From contig JAIERC010000307.1 of the NCBI GenBank assembly GCA_019747165.1, forward strand, positions 1-15,284: a stretch of 15,284 nucleotides of DNA. Reading direction: 5' to 3'. This DNA comes from Sphingomonas sp. Lineage in GTDB: Bacteria > Pseudomonadota > Alphaproteobacteria > Sphingomonadales > Sphingomonadaceae. Of the stretch, positions 1 through 6,754 are shown piece by piece (position 1 is the stretch's first letter; every line of letters starts with the position of its first letter). Both the position numbers and the translations under genes were made by a program. Below the pieces are notes generated by a model. That model did not search any database. It was not told the DNA's origin and saw nothing but the letters and a program-made list of their open reading frames with translations.

Positions 1-85
1 GGTGTCCTGATATATCTATGGGGTAAAGGATCGCCGGGCGCATAGCGTAAATGTTGCGGCGCGGGAAGAGCGCACCGGCGCAAGC

Positions 86-2095
86 CTAACCCTCGCGCTC
101 GATCAGCCTGCCGGCAGCCGCCAGATCAACTGGCCGCGAATAGAAAAAGCCCTGGCCGAATGTACAGCCCATATCGCGCAAATCCTGGCACTGGCGCGGC
201 GTTTCGAGTCCCTCGGCAATCACCGATAATTCCATCGTCGATGCCAGATCAAGCACAGCCCGCACGATACCGCGGCCGATCGTTCCACGATCGGTCCCCA
301 TTTCAGCCACGAAACTACGGTCGAGTTTTAGCGTGTTGAACGGATAGCGGTGCAGATGGCCCAGCGATGAATAGCCCGTGCCGAAATCATCCAGGCTCAT
401 CCGCACCCCGAGCGCCCGCAATTCGCGCATGATGCGGACGGCGCGGTCAGGATTGGTAATGGCCACCCCTTCAGTGATTTCCAGCGAAATTGTTGCCGGC
501 GCGATCCCGGTTTCAATGATCGTATCGCGAACAAGATCGACAAAGCCGGGCTGCAAGAACTGACGGGGCGACACATTGATGCTCATCGTCACGGGTTTGC
601 GCGCCGGGAAGCGGCGATGCCATTGCACGGTTGCGATACAGGCTTCGCGTAGCACCCAGTTACCGATCATCACGATCAGCCCGGTTTCCTCGGCAATGTC
701 GATAAACTGTCCCGGCGCGACAATCTCGCCAGGCTGGCGTACCCAGCGCAACAAGGCTTCGAAACCAGACAACCGATCGGTCAGGAGATCGACGATTGGC
801 TGATAGTAAAGCTGAAATTCGCCGCGCCGAAGCGCGCCGCGCAGCTCATTTTCGGTGTTCAGCCGGTTTGTCGCGCGCCGCCGCAGGACATTGTCGAACA
901 CAGCCACCTGCCCGCGCCCGCGCGCTTTGGCTTCATACATCGCGGTATCTGCTTTGCGCAGCAGATCCTGTGCCGTCACCCCTTCGGATATGGCATTGGC
1001 CACACCAATACTGCCACCGCTATGGATTTCCGATCCGGCCAATAGATGCGGCTGATTAAGCGCCTCCAGCAGGCGAAGTGCAATCCGTTTGGGGAGCCAT
1101 TGATCGGCGAATCCTTCCAGCAGGACGGTAAATTCGTCCCCGCCAAGGCGAGCCAGCGTCCATTCCGGCCAATTCTCTGAATGGTCGGCGCCACCCTTTT
1201 CCAGCGCTTCGGTCAACCGTGCTGCCGTTGCAATCAGCACCTGGTCACCGGCCAGATGACCAAGGCTATCGTTGATGAACTTGAATCCGTCCAGATCAAG
1301 GAACAGCACACCAACCCGATAGTCCGGCTGCCGCGCCCGCCGTTCGAGCGCGCGCGTCACCCGATCGTTGAATAGCGCACGATTGGGGAGGTTGGTGAGC
1401 GGGTCATGGAGCGCATCATAGAAAAGCTTGGCTGCAAAACGCTCACGCTCAATGACGCGCCCTAATTGCGTACCGATCTGCCCCATCAGCGCCAGAAAAG
1501 CTTCGTCCTGGACTGGATTATCGCGCGCAAAAAACTCCATGATGGCCGCGACATCATTTTGAACACGCACCGGGAAGGCAAATGCCGAATTCAGGCCGCA
1601 TTGCCGGGCGACGTCTTGGCGCGGGAAGTTGGCCGCATGCGTGATATCACTCAGCCAGAGCGGCTCCATGCTGTCGAGCACGCGCCCCGGCAAACCTTCC
1701 CCACGCCGGAACTGGCGGGCAAGCGTATCGTTGATGAAGGGCATCAGCCCACCGGGATCAGCAGCGAACCAGACATCTGAAGGCACCAGATTATCGGGAT
1801 CAGCCGGATCAATCAGATAGACATTGCCAAATGCCCAGTCATTGGACCCGCAGATTTCCGTGATCGCATAGATGAGCGCTTCGCGCGTATTCTCAGCCTC
1901 ATTCGCTTTGGTGGCAATTCGCTGGAGCAACTCAATCCGCTGCTGCGACAGATACAAATCGCGGAGGCCGCGTTCGGCGATTGCTTCGGCTTCCGCGCGC
2001 GCGGCCCGCTCGCGCGCCAGCCGACGTTCGACCCGCTCGAGCTTGTGAGCGAGGTCAATGACATCGGTAAAGTTTTCTGGCTTCAGGAAATCCAT
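86..2095 (-). CDS. GAF-GGDEF-EAL bifunctional diguanylate cyclase/phosphodiesterase
   Basis: Makes and/or degrades cyclic di-GMP; probably cytoplasmic, as no membrane segment is seen. The 669-residue protein has a charged coiled coil (about 13-57), a GAF-like sensory domain (about 58-217), a GGDEF domain (about 226-400) with an intact GGDEF signature at 318-322, and an EAL domain (about 415-665). Expected EAL catalytic residues are present: E446 (EAL), N507, E539, D569-D570 (DDFGTG), K590, E628 and Q648. The RxxD inhibitory site expected at 309-312 is absent (W309, W312), and the loop there is about ten residues longer than usual. The ATG at 2095 lies inside the last codons of the upstream H-NOX gene (13 bp overlap) with no clear Shine-Dalgarno, so translation is probably coupled to H-NOX. 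By analogy with known H-NOX-associated cyclases, the H-NOX protein should be its direct partner. Both domains look competent; net activity cannot be read from sequence. Confidence 0.95.
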   Translation of the reverse strand: MDFLKPENFTDVIDLAHKLERVERRLARERAARAEAEAIAERGLRDLYLSQQRIELLQRIATKANEAENTREALIYAITEICGSNDWAFGNVYLIDPADPDNLVPSDVWFAADPGGLMPFINDTLARQFRRGEGLPGRVLDSMEPLWLSDITHAANFPRQDVARQCGLNSAFAFPVRVQNDVAAIMEFFARDNPVQDEAFLALMGQIGTQLGRVIERERFAAKLFYDALHDPLTNLPNRALFNDRVTRALERRARQPDYRVGVLFLDLDGFKFINDSLGHLAGDQVLIATAARLTEALEKGGADHSENWPEWTLARLGGDEFTVLLEGFADQWLPKRIALRLLEALNQPHLLAGSEIHSGGSIGVANAISEGVTAQDLLRKADTAMYEAKARGRGQVAVFDNVLRRRATNRLNTENELRGALRRGEFQLYYQPIVDLLTDRLSGFEALLRWVRQPGEIVAPGQFIDIAEETGLIVMIGNWVLREACIATVQWHRRFPARKPVTMSINVSPRQFLQPGFVDLVRDTIIETGIAPATISLEITEGVAITNPDRAVRIMRELRALGVRMSLDDFGTGYSSLGHLHRYPFNTLKLDRSFVAEMGTDRGTIGRGIVRAVLDLASTMELSVIAEGLETPRQCQDLRDMGCTFGQGFFYSRPVDLAAAGRLIEREG

Positions 2096-2622
2096 TGTAC
2101 CGCAAGCTGGCAGGCTGCTGCGCCGTCATGCATGCACGCGCGGTGGGCAACGGTGACCTGCTCGCCATAATGGACCGCCGCGCCCTCGATAAATCCTTCG
2201 GCCAAGGCGCATAGCTTGCGCGGCGACGAATAACCTATGACCAGTTCGTCCGCCTCAGTCTGCTGGAAGCGGAAATGCGGGCAGCCCGCGCCCGAATAAA
2301 GTTTGCGGACTTCAGGGTGGATGATCGTGTTAACGCTCAGCAGGAAGTTACGCGCATTGCTGGGGGATTCGAAAAAGGCGGGGAACCGCTCCGCAAGCGG
2401 CGGAATTGCCGATTTGCCGAACCAGCGCAGAACGTCCGCCGCAGATTTATCAAGCTTGGTGGCCGCGGCTCCAACCAGGGCAACGATCTCGCGGTCGTCA
2501 TAACTGCCCAATGAGGTATAGGCACCTTCGAGTTCGGCGGCATCAAGCAAGTCATCCCAGGTACCGTCGCCGAACTGGGCCATGACCTGTTCTTCGAGCA
2601 GATTGAAGATAATCCCCTTCAC
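2083..2622 (-). CDS. H-NOX haem nitric-oxide sensor protein
   Basis: Soluble haem protein that senses nitric oxide and signals to a partner enzyme. I start it at the GTG at 2622: this gives a 179-residue protein beginning with the MKGIIFN-type N terminus typical of the family, with a GGGG ribosome-binding element seven bases upstream. A longer in-frame start at 2748 adds 42 unconserved residues and is rejected. With this start the landmarks fall on family positions: proximal haem ligand H102 (in IIHPEV) and the propionate-binding YxSxR motif Y131/S133/R135. Position 140, tyrosine in O2-binding members, is leucine here if the alignment is gap-free, which favours an NO-selective sensor. Cysteines C138, C163 and C171 resemble the structural zinc site of proteobacterial H-NOX proteins. 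The gene overlaps the GGDEF-EAL gene by 13 bp, so the two form one operon. Not fused to any effector domain. Confidence 0.95.
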   Translation of the reverse strand: MKGIIFNLLEEQVMAQFGDGTWDDLLDAAELEGAYTSLGSYDDREIVALVGAAATKLDKSAADVLRWFGKSAIPPLAERFPAFFESPSNARNFLLSVNTIIHPEVRKLYSGAGCPHFRFQQTEADELVIGYSSPRKLCALAEGFIEGAAVHYGEQVTVAHRACMHDGAAACQLAVQWIS

Positions 2623-2770
2623 CAGCGCACCCCGATCAACAAAATGGTCTTGCCTTTTGCGGGAGCAAAGTAAAAAAAACTTGAACGGATGAGCCGTCAT
2701 AACTGGCCCATAGGGATGGTGGCTTTCCGGCGTGGCGTCGCAGATCAAACTGGCCTAGGTGCTGATGCGC
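2623..2770. promoter_or_regulatory. Divergent intergenic region between the H-NOX gene and the SBF transporter
   Basis: This 148-bp gap must hold the promoters of the minus-strand H-NOX operon and the plus-strand transporter gene. Visible elements are an A8 tract at 2672-2679 and a small dyad at 2656-2669 (TTTGC, loop GGGA, GCAAA). I cannot assign convincing -35/-10 boxes on either strand, nor a recognisable NO-regulator site. Confidence 0.5.
2630..2634 (-). promoter_or_regulatory. Ribosome-binding site deciding the H-NOX GTG start
   Basis: Read on the minus strand this is CGGGG, seven bases before the GTG at 2622. It supports the GTG, which also matches the conserved H-NOX N terminus, over the longer start at 2748. 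Confidence 0.6.
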
Positions 2771-3745
2771 ATGAATGGTCTGCGCCGCCTGATCCCCGAT
2801 CGCTTCATCATGATCCTGATGGCGACATTGACCATCGCCACGCTGCTGCCCGCCAGCGGGACAGCGCTGACGGTGGTGGGCTGGATATCCAATGCCGCGA
2901 TCTTTCTGCTGTTCTTCTTGCACGGTGCGCGACTGAGTCCCCAGGCGGTGATTGATGGGGCAAAACGCTGGTGGCTGCAGGCTGCGATCCTGGCCTTTGG
3001 CTATCTCGCCCTGCCCGCCATCACGCTGGCTGCCAGCCACGCACTTGCCGGCCGGATGTCACCCGAATTGCTGATGGGGCTGATCTTCCTGGGCGTGCTG
3101 CCGACGACGGTGCAATCATCGATCGCCTATGCATCAATCGCGCGGGGCAATGTTGCCGCCGCCGTCATCGCCGCAGCGGCATCAAATCTGATCGGCGTGG
3201 TGCTGACACCATTGTTGTTCGCCATTATCGCGAGCACCGCCTTTGGGGCCGTGTCTCTCTCAGGGGTCGGCAAAATTGCGCTGCTGCTGCTGTTGCCCTT
3301 TGCGCTTGGCCAGCTGCTTCGGTCACGCGTGCTACCGACCGTGCAGCGCCACGCGCGGATCGCGGGCATGATGGACAAGCTGACGATCGTGCTCGCCGTG
3401 TATGTGGCCTTTTCCGATGCTGCCGCCCAAGGGCTTTGGCAGCGGGTCAGCGCGACAGAACTCGGCGCGCTGGCGCTGGTTGTTCTGGGACTGCTGCTGC
3501 TTGCCTTTGCGGCGGCCTGGTGGCTGGGCGCAGCGATGGGCCTAGACCCTGCCGACCGCGCGACGATGCTGTTTTCAGGCGCGCATAAGAGCCTGGCGAC
3601 CGGCGCACCGATGGCGCGGATTCTTTTCCCACCGGCCAGCGCGGGGGCAGTCATCCTGCCCTTAATGCTCTATCATCAATTGCAGCTCATGTTGAGCGCG
3701 GTGATCGCCGCTCGACTTGCGGATGATAATGAGCGTATTACATAA
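2771..3745 (+). CDS. SBF-like bile acid:sodium symporter family membrane protein
   Basis: Inner-membrane transporter of the SBF-like branch of the bile acid:sodium symporter superfamily; the true substrate in bacteria is unknown and need not be a bile acid. The protein is strongly hydrophobic throughout, with about nine to ten predicted helices. Family-typical stretches are FFLHGARLSPQAV near the second helix and the conserved core LPTTVQSS...ASIARGN...ASNLIGVVLTP. I place the start at the ATG at 2771 (324 residues, MNGLRRLIPDRF), because AGGTG at 2757-2761 lies nine bases upstream. GTG 2759 and ATG 2765 are in-frame alternatives but sit on or too close to that element. It is divergent from the H-NOX operon and 66 bp ahead of the telA-like gene; co-transcription with the latter is possible. 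Family call is firm, function open. Confidence 0.88.
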   Translation: MNGLRRLIPDRFIMILMATLTIATLLPASGTALTVVGWISNAAIFLLFFLHGARLSPQAVIDGAKRWWLQAAILAFGYLALPAITLAASHALAGRMSPELLMGLIFLGVLPTTVQSSIAYASIARGNVAAAVIAAAASNLIGVVLTPLLFAIIASTAFGAVSLSGVGKIALLLLLPFALGQLLRSRVLPTVQRHARIAGMMDKLTIVLAVYVAFSDAAAQGLWQRVSATELGALALVVLGLLLLAFAAAWWLGAAMGLDPADRATMLFSGAHKSLATGAPMARILFPPASAGAVILPLMLYHQLQLMLSAVIAARLADDNERIT

Positions 3746-3811
3746 GTGCTACACTTGAACGCGGCGGCGATCAGCGGCATTTATGCTGGGCCCCGCGCGC
3801 TGGAGGAATGA

Positions 3812-5017
3812 ATGGCAACCACGACCGAAACCGCGACCAACGACCTGGTGTTGACCCCGCCTGAACCCGTCCCCGTCGTCGCGCCGGAACGGGCGGTTGG
3901 GCTCGTGCCGGTCGATGATGAAAAGCGCACCCAGCTTCAGGCCAAGGTCGACAGTTTTGTCGACGATCTGGTCGCGCAGGATGTAAATTCGCCCGAATTC
4001 GGCAAACGCGTCGATGCGATCAGCGCAATGGGGCAGAAGGAAATCCGCGACGCTGCCGGGCAATCAAACCGCTTCCTCGACCGGCCCGTCAAGGCAATGG
4101 ACCAGGAATCGGGTGTCGGTGCCGATCTGGCCGAACTGCGCCGCACGATCGAGGATCTCGATCCCGGCAAAAAGGGCAGCCTTTTGGCGCCCAAGAAGAT
4201 TTTCGGCATCATTCCGTTCGGCAACAAGATGCGCGATTATTTCGACGGCTATAAGTCATCGCAAGGCCATATCTCCTCGATCCTGAAGTCGCTCGGCTCG
4301 GGCAAGGACGAGCTGTTGATGGACAATGCCGCGATCGACGTGGAGCGCGCCAATCTGTGGACGTCGATGGGTCGGCTCGAACAGATGATCGTGCTTGCCC
4401 AGACGATGGACACAAGGCTTGAAGACAAGGCCAACGAACTCGACCACACCGATCCTGCCAAGGCCAAGGCGATCCGCGAGACCGCGTTGTTCTATGTCCG
4501 CCAGCGCACCCAAGATCTGCTGACGCAGATGGCGGTGACGGTGCAGGGCTATCTCGCGCTTGATCTGGTCAAGAAAAACAATGTCGAGCTGGTCAAGGGC
4601 GTCGATCGCGCCAGCACCACCACGGTGGCGGCATTGCGTACCGCCGTCACGGTCGCGCAGGCGCTGACCAACCAGCGGCTGGTGCTCGAACAGATCACCT
4701 CGCTTAACACCACCACCGCCAACATCATCGATTCGACCGGCAAGCTGCTGAAGAGCCAGACCGCGACGATCCATGAACAAGCGGCTGCCTCCACCATCCC
4801 CCTGGAAACGCTGCAACGGGCGTTCCAGAATATCTATGACACGATGGACGCGATCGATGCCTTCAAGCTGAAGGCACTCGACAGCATGAAAACCACGGTG
4901 ACATCGCTCGGGGTCGAGGTCGAAAAGTCAAAGGGGTATATCGCCCGCGCCGAGGGCCAGGCCCAGGCATCGCTGAGCGGCCCGGCGACCGATCCGTTCA
5001 AGCTGGAGTCGGTGTGA
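3812..5017 (+). CDS. TelA-family toxic anion resistance protein
   Basis: Member of the TelA family (PF05816), named for tellurite resistance but also linked to resistance to cell-envelope stress; the biochemical activity is not established. The 401-residue protein has an acidic, proline-rich N terminus (1-35), then the TelA core: the PFGNKMRDYFDGY segment (135-147), DNAAIDVERANLW (171-183), QGYLALDLVKKNN (245-257), then KGVDRASTTTVAALRTA (262-278), and LNTTTANIIDSTG (298-310). It is largely helical, with no signal peptide or membrane segment, so cytoplasmic. The ATG at 3812 has a strong GGAGG at 3802-3806, five bases upstream. One base separates its TGA from the next start, so it is co-translated with the XpaC-like membrane protein, the partner commonly found beside TelA. 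Full length and intact. Confident on family, not on substrate. Confidence 0.93.
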   Translation: MATTTETATNDLVLTPPEPVPVVAPERAVGLVPVDDEKRTQLQAKVDSFVDDLVAQDVNSPEFGKRVDAISAMGQKEIRDAAGQSNRFLDRPVKAMDQESGVGADLAELRRTIEDLDPGKKGSLLAPKKIFGIIPFGNKMRDYFDGYKSSQGHISSILKSLGSGKDELLMDNAAIDVERANLWTSMGRLEQMIVLAQTMDTRLEDKANELDHTDPAKAKAIRETALFYVRQRTQDLLTQMAVTVQGYLALDLVKKNNVELVKGVDRASTTTVAALRTAVTVAQALTNQRLVLEQITSLNTTTANIIDSTGKLLKSQTATIHEQAAASTIPLETLQRAFQNIYDTMDAIDAFKLKALDSMKTTVTSLGVEVEKSKGYIARAEGQAQASLSGPATDPFKLESV

Positions 5018-5018
5018 G

Positions 5019-5729
5019 ATGACCGATATCGACCGTCAGATCGCGCGATCGGCGGAACTGATCAACCGCGTCGATGCACGTTCGCGGCGAAGCGAACGGC
5101 GACGCCATCGTCCCAACGATATCGGCACGCGCGTCGCTCGAATCGCGATCGCTGACGGGGCAATCCTGCTGGCGACGATCATCTTTGCGCTGGCGATCGG
5201 CCCGATCGGGCTGCTGGGCGCGGTGGCGGTGATGGGGCTGCTGATGGCCACGACGGTTGCGCTTGCGGTTTTCCCAGCGACCCCGCTGCCAACGCCTGAA
5301 AAGCTGCGCGAGGTTTCACTCAAGGCGCTGCCCCAGCAAACCGAACGGTGGCTGGATACCCAGCGGCCTGCATTGCCCGCCCCCGCGATCACGCTGATCG
5401 ATCAAATCGGGCTTCGACTGGACACGCTGGGCCCGCAGCTCGCCACGCTTGGCGATAACGAACCCGCCGCCGCCGAGGTGCGCAAGCTGATCGGCGAACA
5501 GCTACCGGAATTCATCAAGGGCTATACCCGAGTCCCACCTGAGCTGCGTCGTATCGAACGCAACGGCAAGACGCCCGATGCGCAACTGCTTGACGGGCTC
5601 AGGCTGATTGAAAACGAAATCGGCGAGATGACAACGCAATTGGCGGAAGGTGATCTCGATCAACTTGCGACACGCGGACGATTTCTGGAAATCAAATATC
5701 GCGGCGATAGCGCGGATCCCGTCGGCTAA
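5019..5729 (+). CDS. XpaC-like small membrane protein, TelA partner
   Basis: A 236-residue protein with a very basic N terminus (about 21-42), two adjacent hydrophobic helices (about 44-62 and 64-86), and a C-terminal soluble helical domain (about 92-230). The latter contains LPEFIKGYTRVPPELRR (162-178), which resembles the conserved tail of XpaC-type proteins (PF10112, named for 5-bromo-4-chloroindolyl phosphate hydrolysis). XpaC-like genes are typically next to telA, as here, where the ATG follows the telA stop after a single base. The helical hairpin suggests an inner-membrane anchor, basic side in the cytoplasm, which could recruit TelA to the membrane. That role is inference. GGAG at 5004-5007 inside the telA 3' end is a weak ribosome-binding site 11 bases upstream, consistent with translational coupling. 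The family match is moderate because the sequence is divergent. Confidence 0.75.
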   Translation: MTDIDRQIARSAELINRVDARSRRSERRRHRPNDIGTRVARIAIADGAILLATIIFALAIGPIGLLGAVAVMGLLMATTVALAVFPATPLPTPEKLREVSLKALPQQTERWLDTQRPALPAPAITLIDQIGLRLDTLGPQLATLGDNEPAAAEVRKLIGEQLPEFIKGYTRVPPELRRIERNGKTPDAQLLDGLRLIENEIGEMTTQLAEGDLDQLATRGRFLEIKYRGDSADPVG

Positions 5730-5768
5730 CACACCAGATCGCCCCCCAGCGCCGAACGCGCCGCCGCC

Positions 5769-5785
5769 TTCAGCTAACCGCTGAA
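5769..5785. repeat. Inverted repeat in the convergent gap (possible weak terminator)
   Basis: TTCAGC and GCTGAA are perfect 6-bp arms around a 5-base loop, 40 bp after the XpaC-like stop. There is no T-run on either side, so intrinsic termination is not demonstrated. Confidence 0.3.
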
Positions 5786-5824
5786 CTTCGAATGATCGGG
5801 AACCCAGGCAATCCGGGCTTACGC

Positions 5825-5839
5825 ATCAGCCGGGCTGAT
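5825..5839. terminator. Candidate bidirectional terminator hairpin between convergent genes
   Basis: ATCAGCC-G-GGCTGAT is a perfect inverted repeat in the 146-bp gap between the convergent XpaC-like and DUF6671 genes; as RNA it would fold as a 6-bp stem with a 3-base loop. Its position suits a shared terminator. No T-run follows on either strand, so the call is weak. Confidence 0.3.
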
Positions 5840-5875
5840 CTTGGGCTCTTGGCGGGCGGGAACTGCCCCGCTGCG

Positions 5876-6751
5876 TCACGGGTTGCATCGATCGCAATAG
5901 CGGGGATCGGCAGTGGCGCGCGATGATGCATGATCCGCCCGCCAGCCGCAGCCATGGCAGATACTGACCTCGACGCGGGTCAACGCGGTCGGCAGGTCGC
6001 AGTCAGCACAGGGCAAACCGGCCAACCGCTCGGTTACGGCAAATCCAGGCCGATCGCATGACGGGCAACGGCACCGCGCGCGCCTGATCAAATCAATCGT
6101 CGCGCGCCCTATCGCCCGCATCCGGCGTGGGTTGCGGTGTGCGCGCATATCTGTTTCGATAAACGCTGAACCATCTGCCTTGAGCACGCCCTTTATCGCC
6201 GCGTTCAGCTCGTCCCAGTTCTCGCTATCCTTGATCAGCGCGCGTGCCGGTGCCGGCTGGCCGTCGCGGCACCCCATCACGATCACACCGTGACGAGGAA
6301 AGCCGACACGCGCCGCGAACGCTGTTCCCGCGGCCAGATCATTGACCACGGCATGCGCGAAATTGGTGTCTAGCGTATGATGCTGCCCCACCAGCTCCAA
6401 CCCGGTCTGGCGATCACACAACACGACGATCTCACGATCCAGCGAGCAAAAAGGAAGATACGGATGCGGCCCGAAACTCCCCTCGCTGGCCAGCCCGATC
6501 GTGACGTCTGGCGATACCGCAAAGGCCGCCGCAATCTTGGCGCGTGCGGCCTCAAGCGGCGATCCAATCCGATCGACGTCGCGACTAAACGTGCCAAACA
6601 CATCAGTGTCTATGCGCGCGACCTCCAGCCGCAAGCCCAGAAACCGGGAAACCAGGGGGCCAATTCCCTGTTCCTTGCGGTGCATCGTCGCCAGCACTGC
6701 CCGATGTCCACGATAAGGGCAGGCAGCCTCGACAGCTAGATTGGCTGCCAT
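5876..6751 (-). CDS. DUF6671 family protein with four CxxC zinc-ribbon pairs
   Basis: Protein of unknown function, 291 residues, soluble, resembling the DUF6671 family. The N-terminal two thirds (about 1-200) form a globular domain with ATMHRKEQGI, ASEGSFGPHP and FIETDMRAHRNPRRM segments. The C terminus carries four CxxC pairs, C229/C232, C248/C251, C265/C268 and C286/C289, which look like two zinc ribbons. The ATG at 6751 begins three bases after the dabA stop; a TTG at 6754 abutting that stop is the alternative. No Shine-Dalgarno is obvious, so translation probably depends on ribosomes finishing dabA. This makes it the last gene of the dabB-dabA cassette. An accessory, zinc-handling or regulatory role for the Dab complex is inference from position. 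The cysteine set resembles rubredoxin or nucleic-acid-binding ribbons, but no catalytic motif is recognised. Confidence 0.8.
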   Translation of the reverse strand: MAANLAVEAACPYRGHRAVLATMHRKEQGIGPLVSRFLGLRLEVARIDTDVFGTFSRDVDRIGSPLEAARAKIAAAFAVSPDVTIGLASEGSFGPHPYLPFCSLDREIVVLCDRQTGLELVGQHHTLDTNFAHAVVNDLAAGTAFAARVGFPRHGVIVMGCRDGQPAPARALIKDSENWDELNAAIKGVLKADGSAFIETDMRAHRNPRRMRAIGRATIDLIRRARCRCPSCDRPGFAVTERLAGLPCADCDLPTALTRVEVSICHGCGWRADHASSRATADPRYCDRCNP

Positions 6752-6754
6752 CAA

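Noticed and set aside
2656..2669. TTTGC-GGGA-GCAAA hairpin beside an A8 tract as a terminator
   Set aside because: It lies upstream of both divergent genes, and read on either strand the stem is not followed by a T-run.
2623..2748. N-terminal extension of H-NOX from an upstream start
   Set aside because: The added 42 residues are not family-like; the GTG at 2622 restores the conserved N terminus and canonical residue numbering.
2971..3588. 205-codon plus-strand frame within the SBF transporter
   Set aside because: Arg/Cys-rich composition and complete overlap with a recognisable transporter frame.
4256..4816. 186-codon minus-strand frame within the TelA gene
   Set aside because: Antisense to conserved TelA motifs; no recognisable domain.
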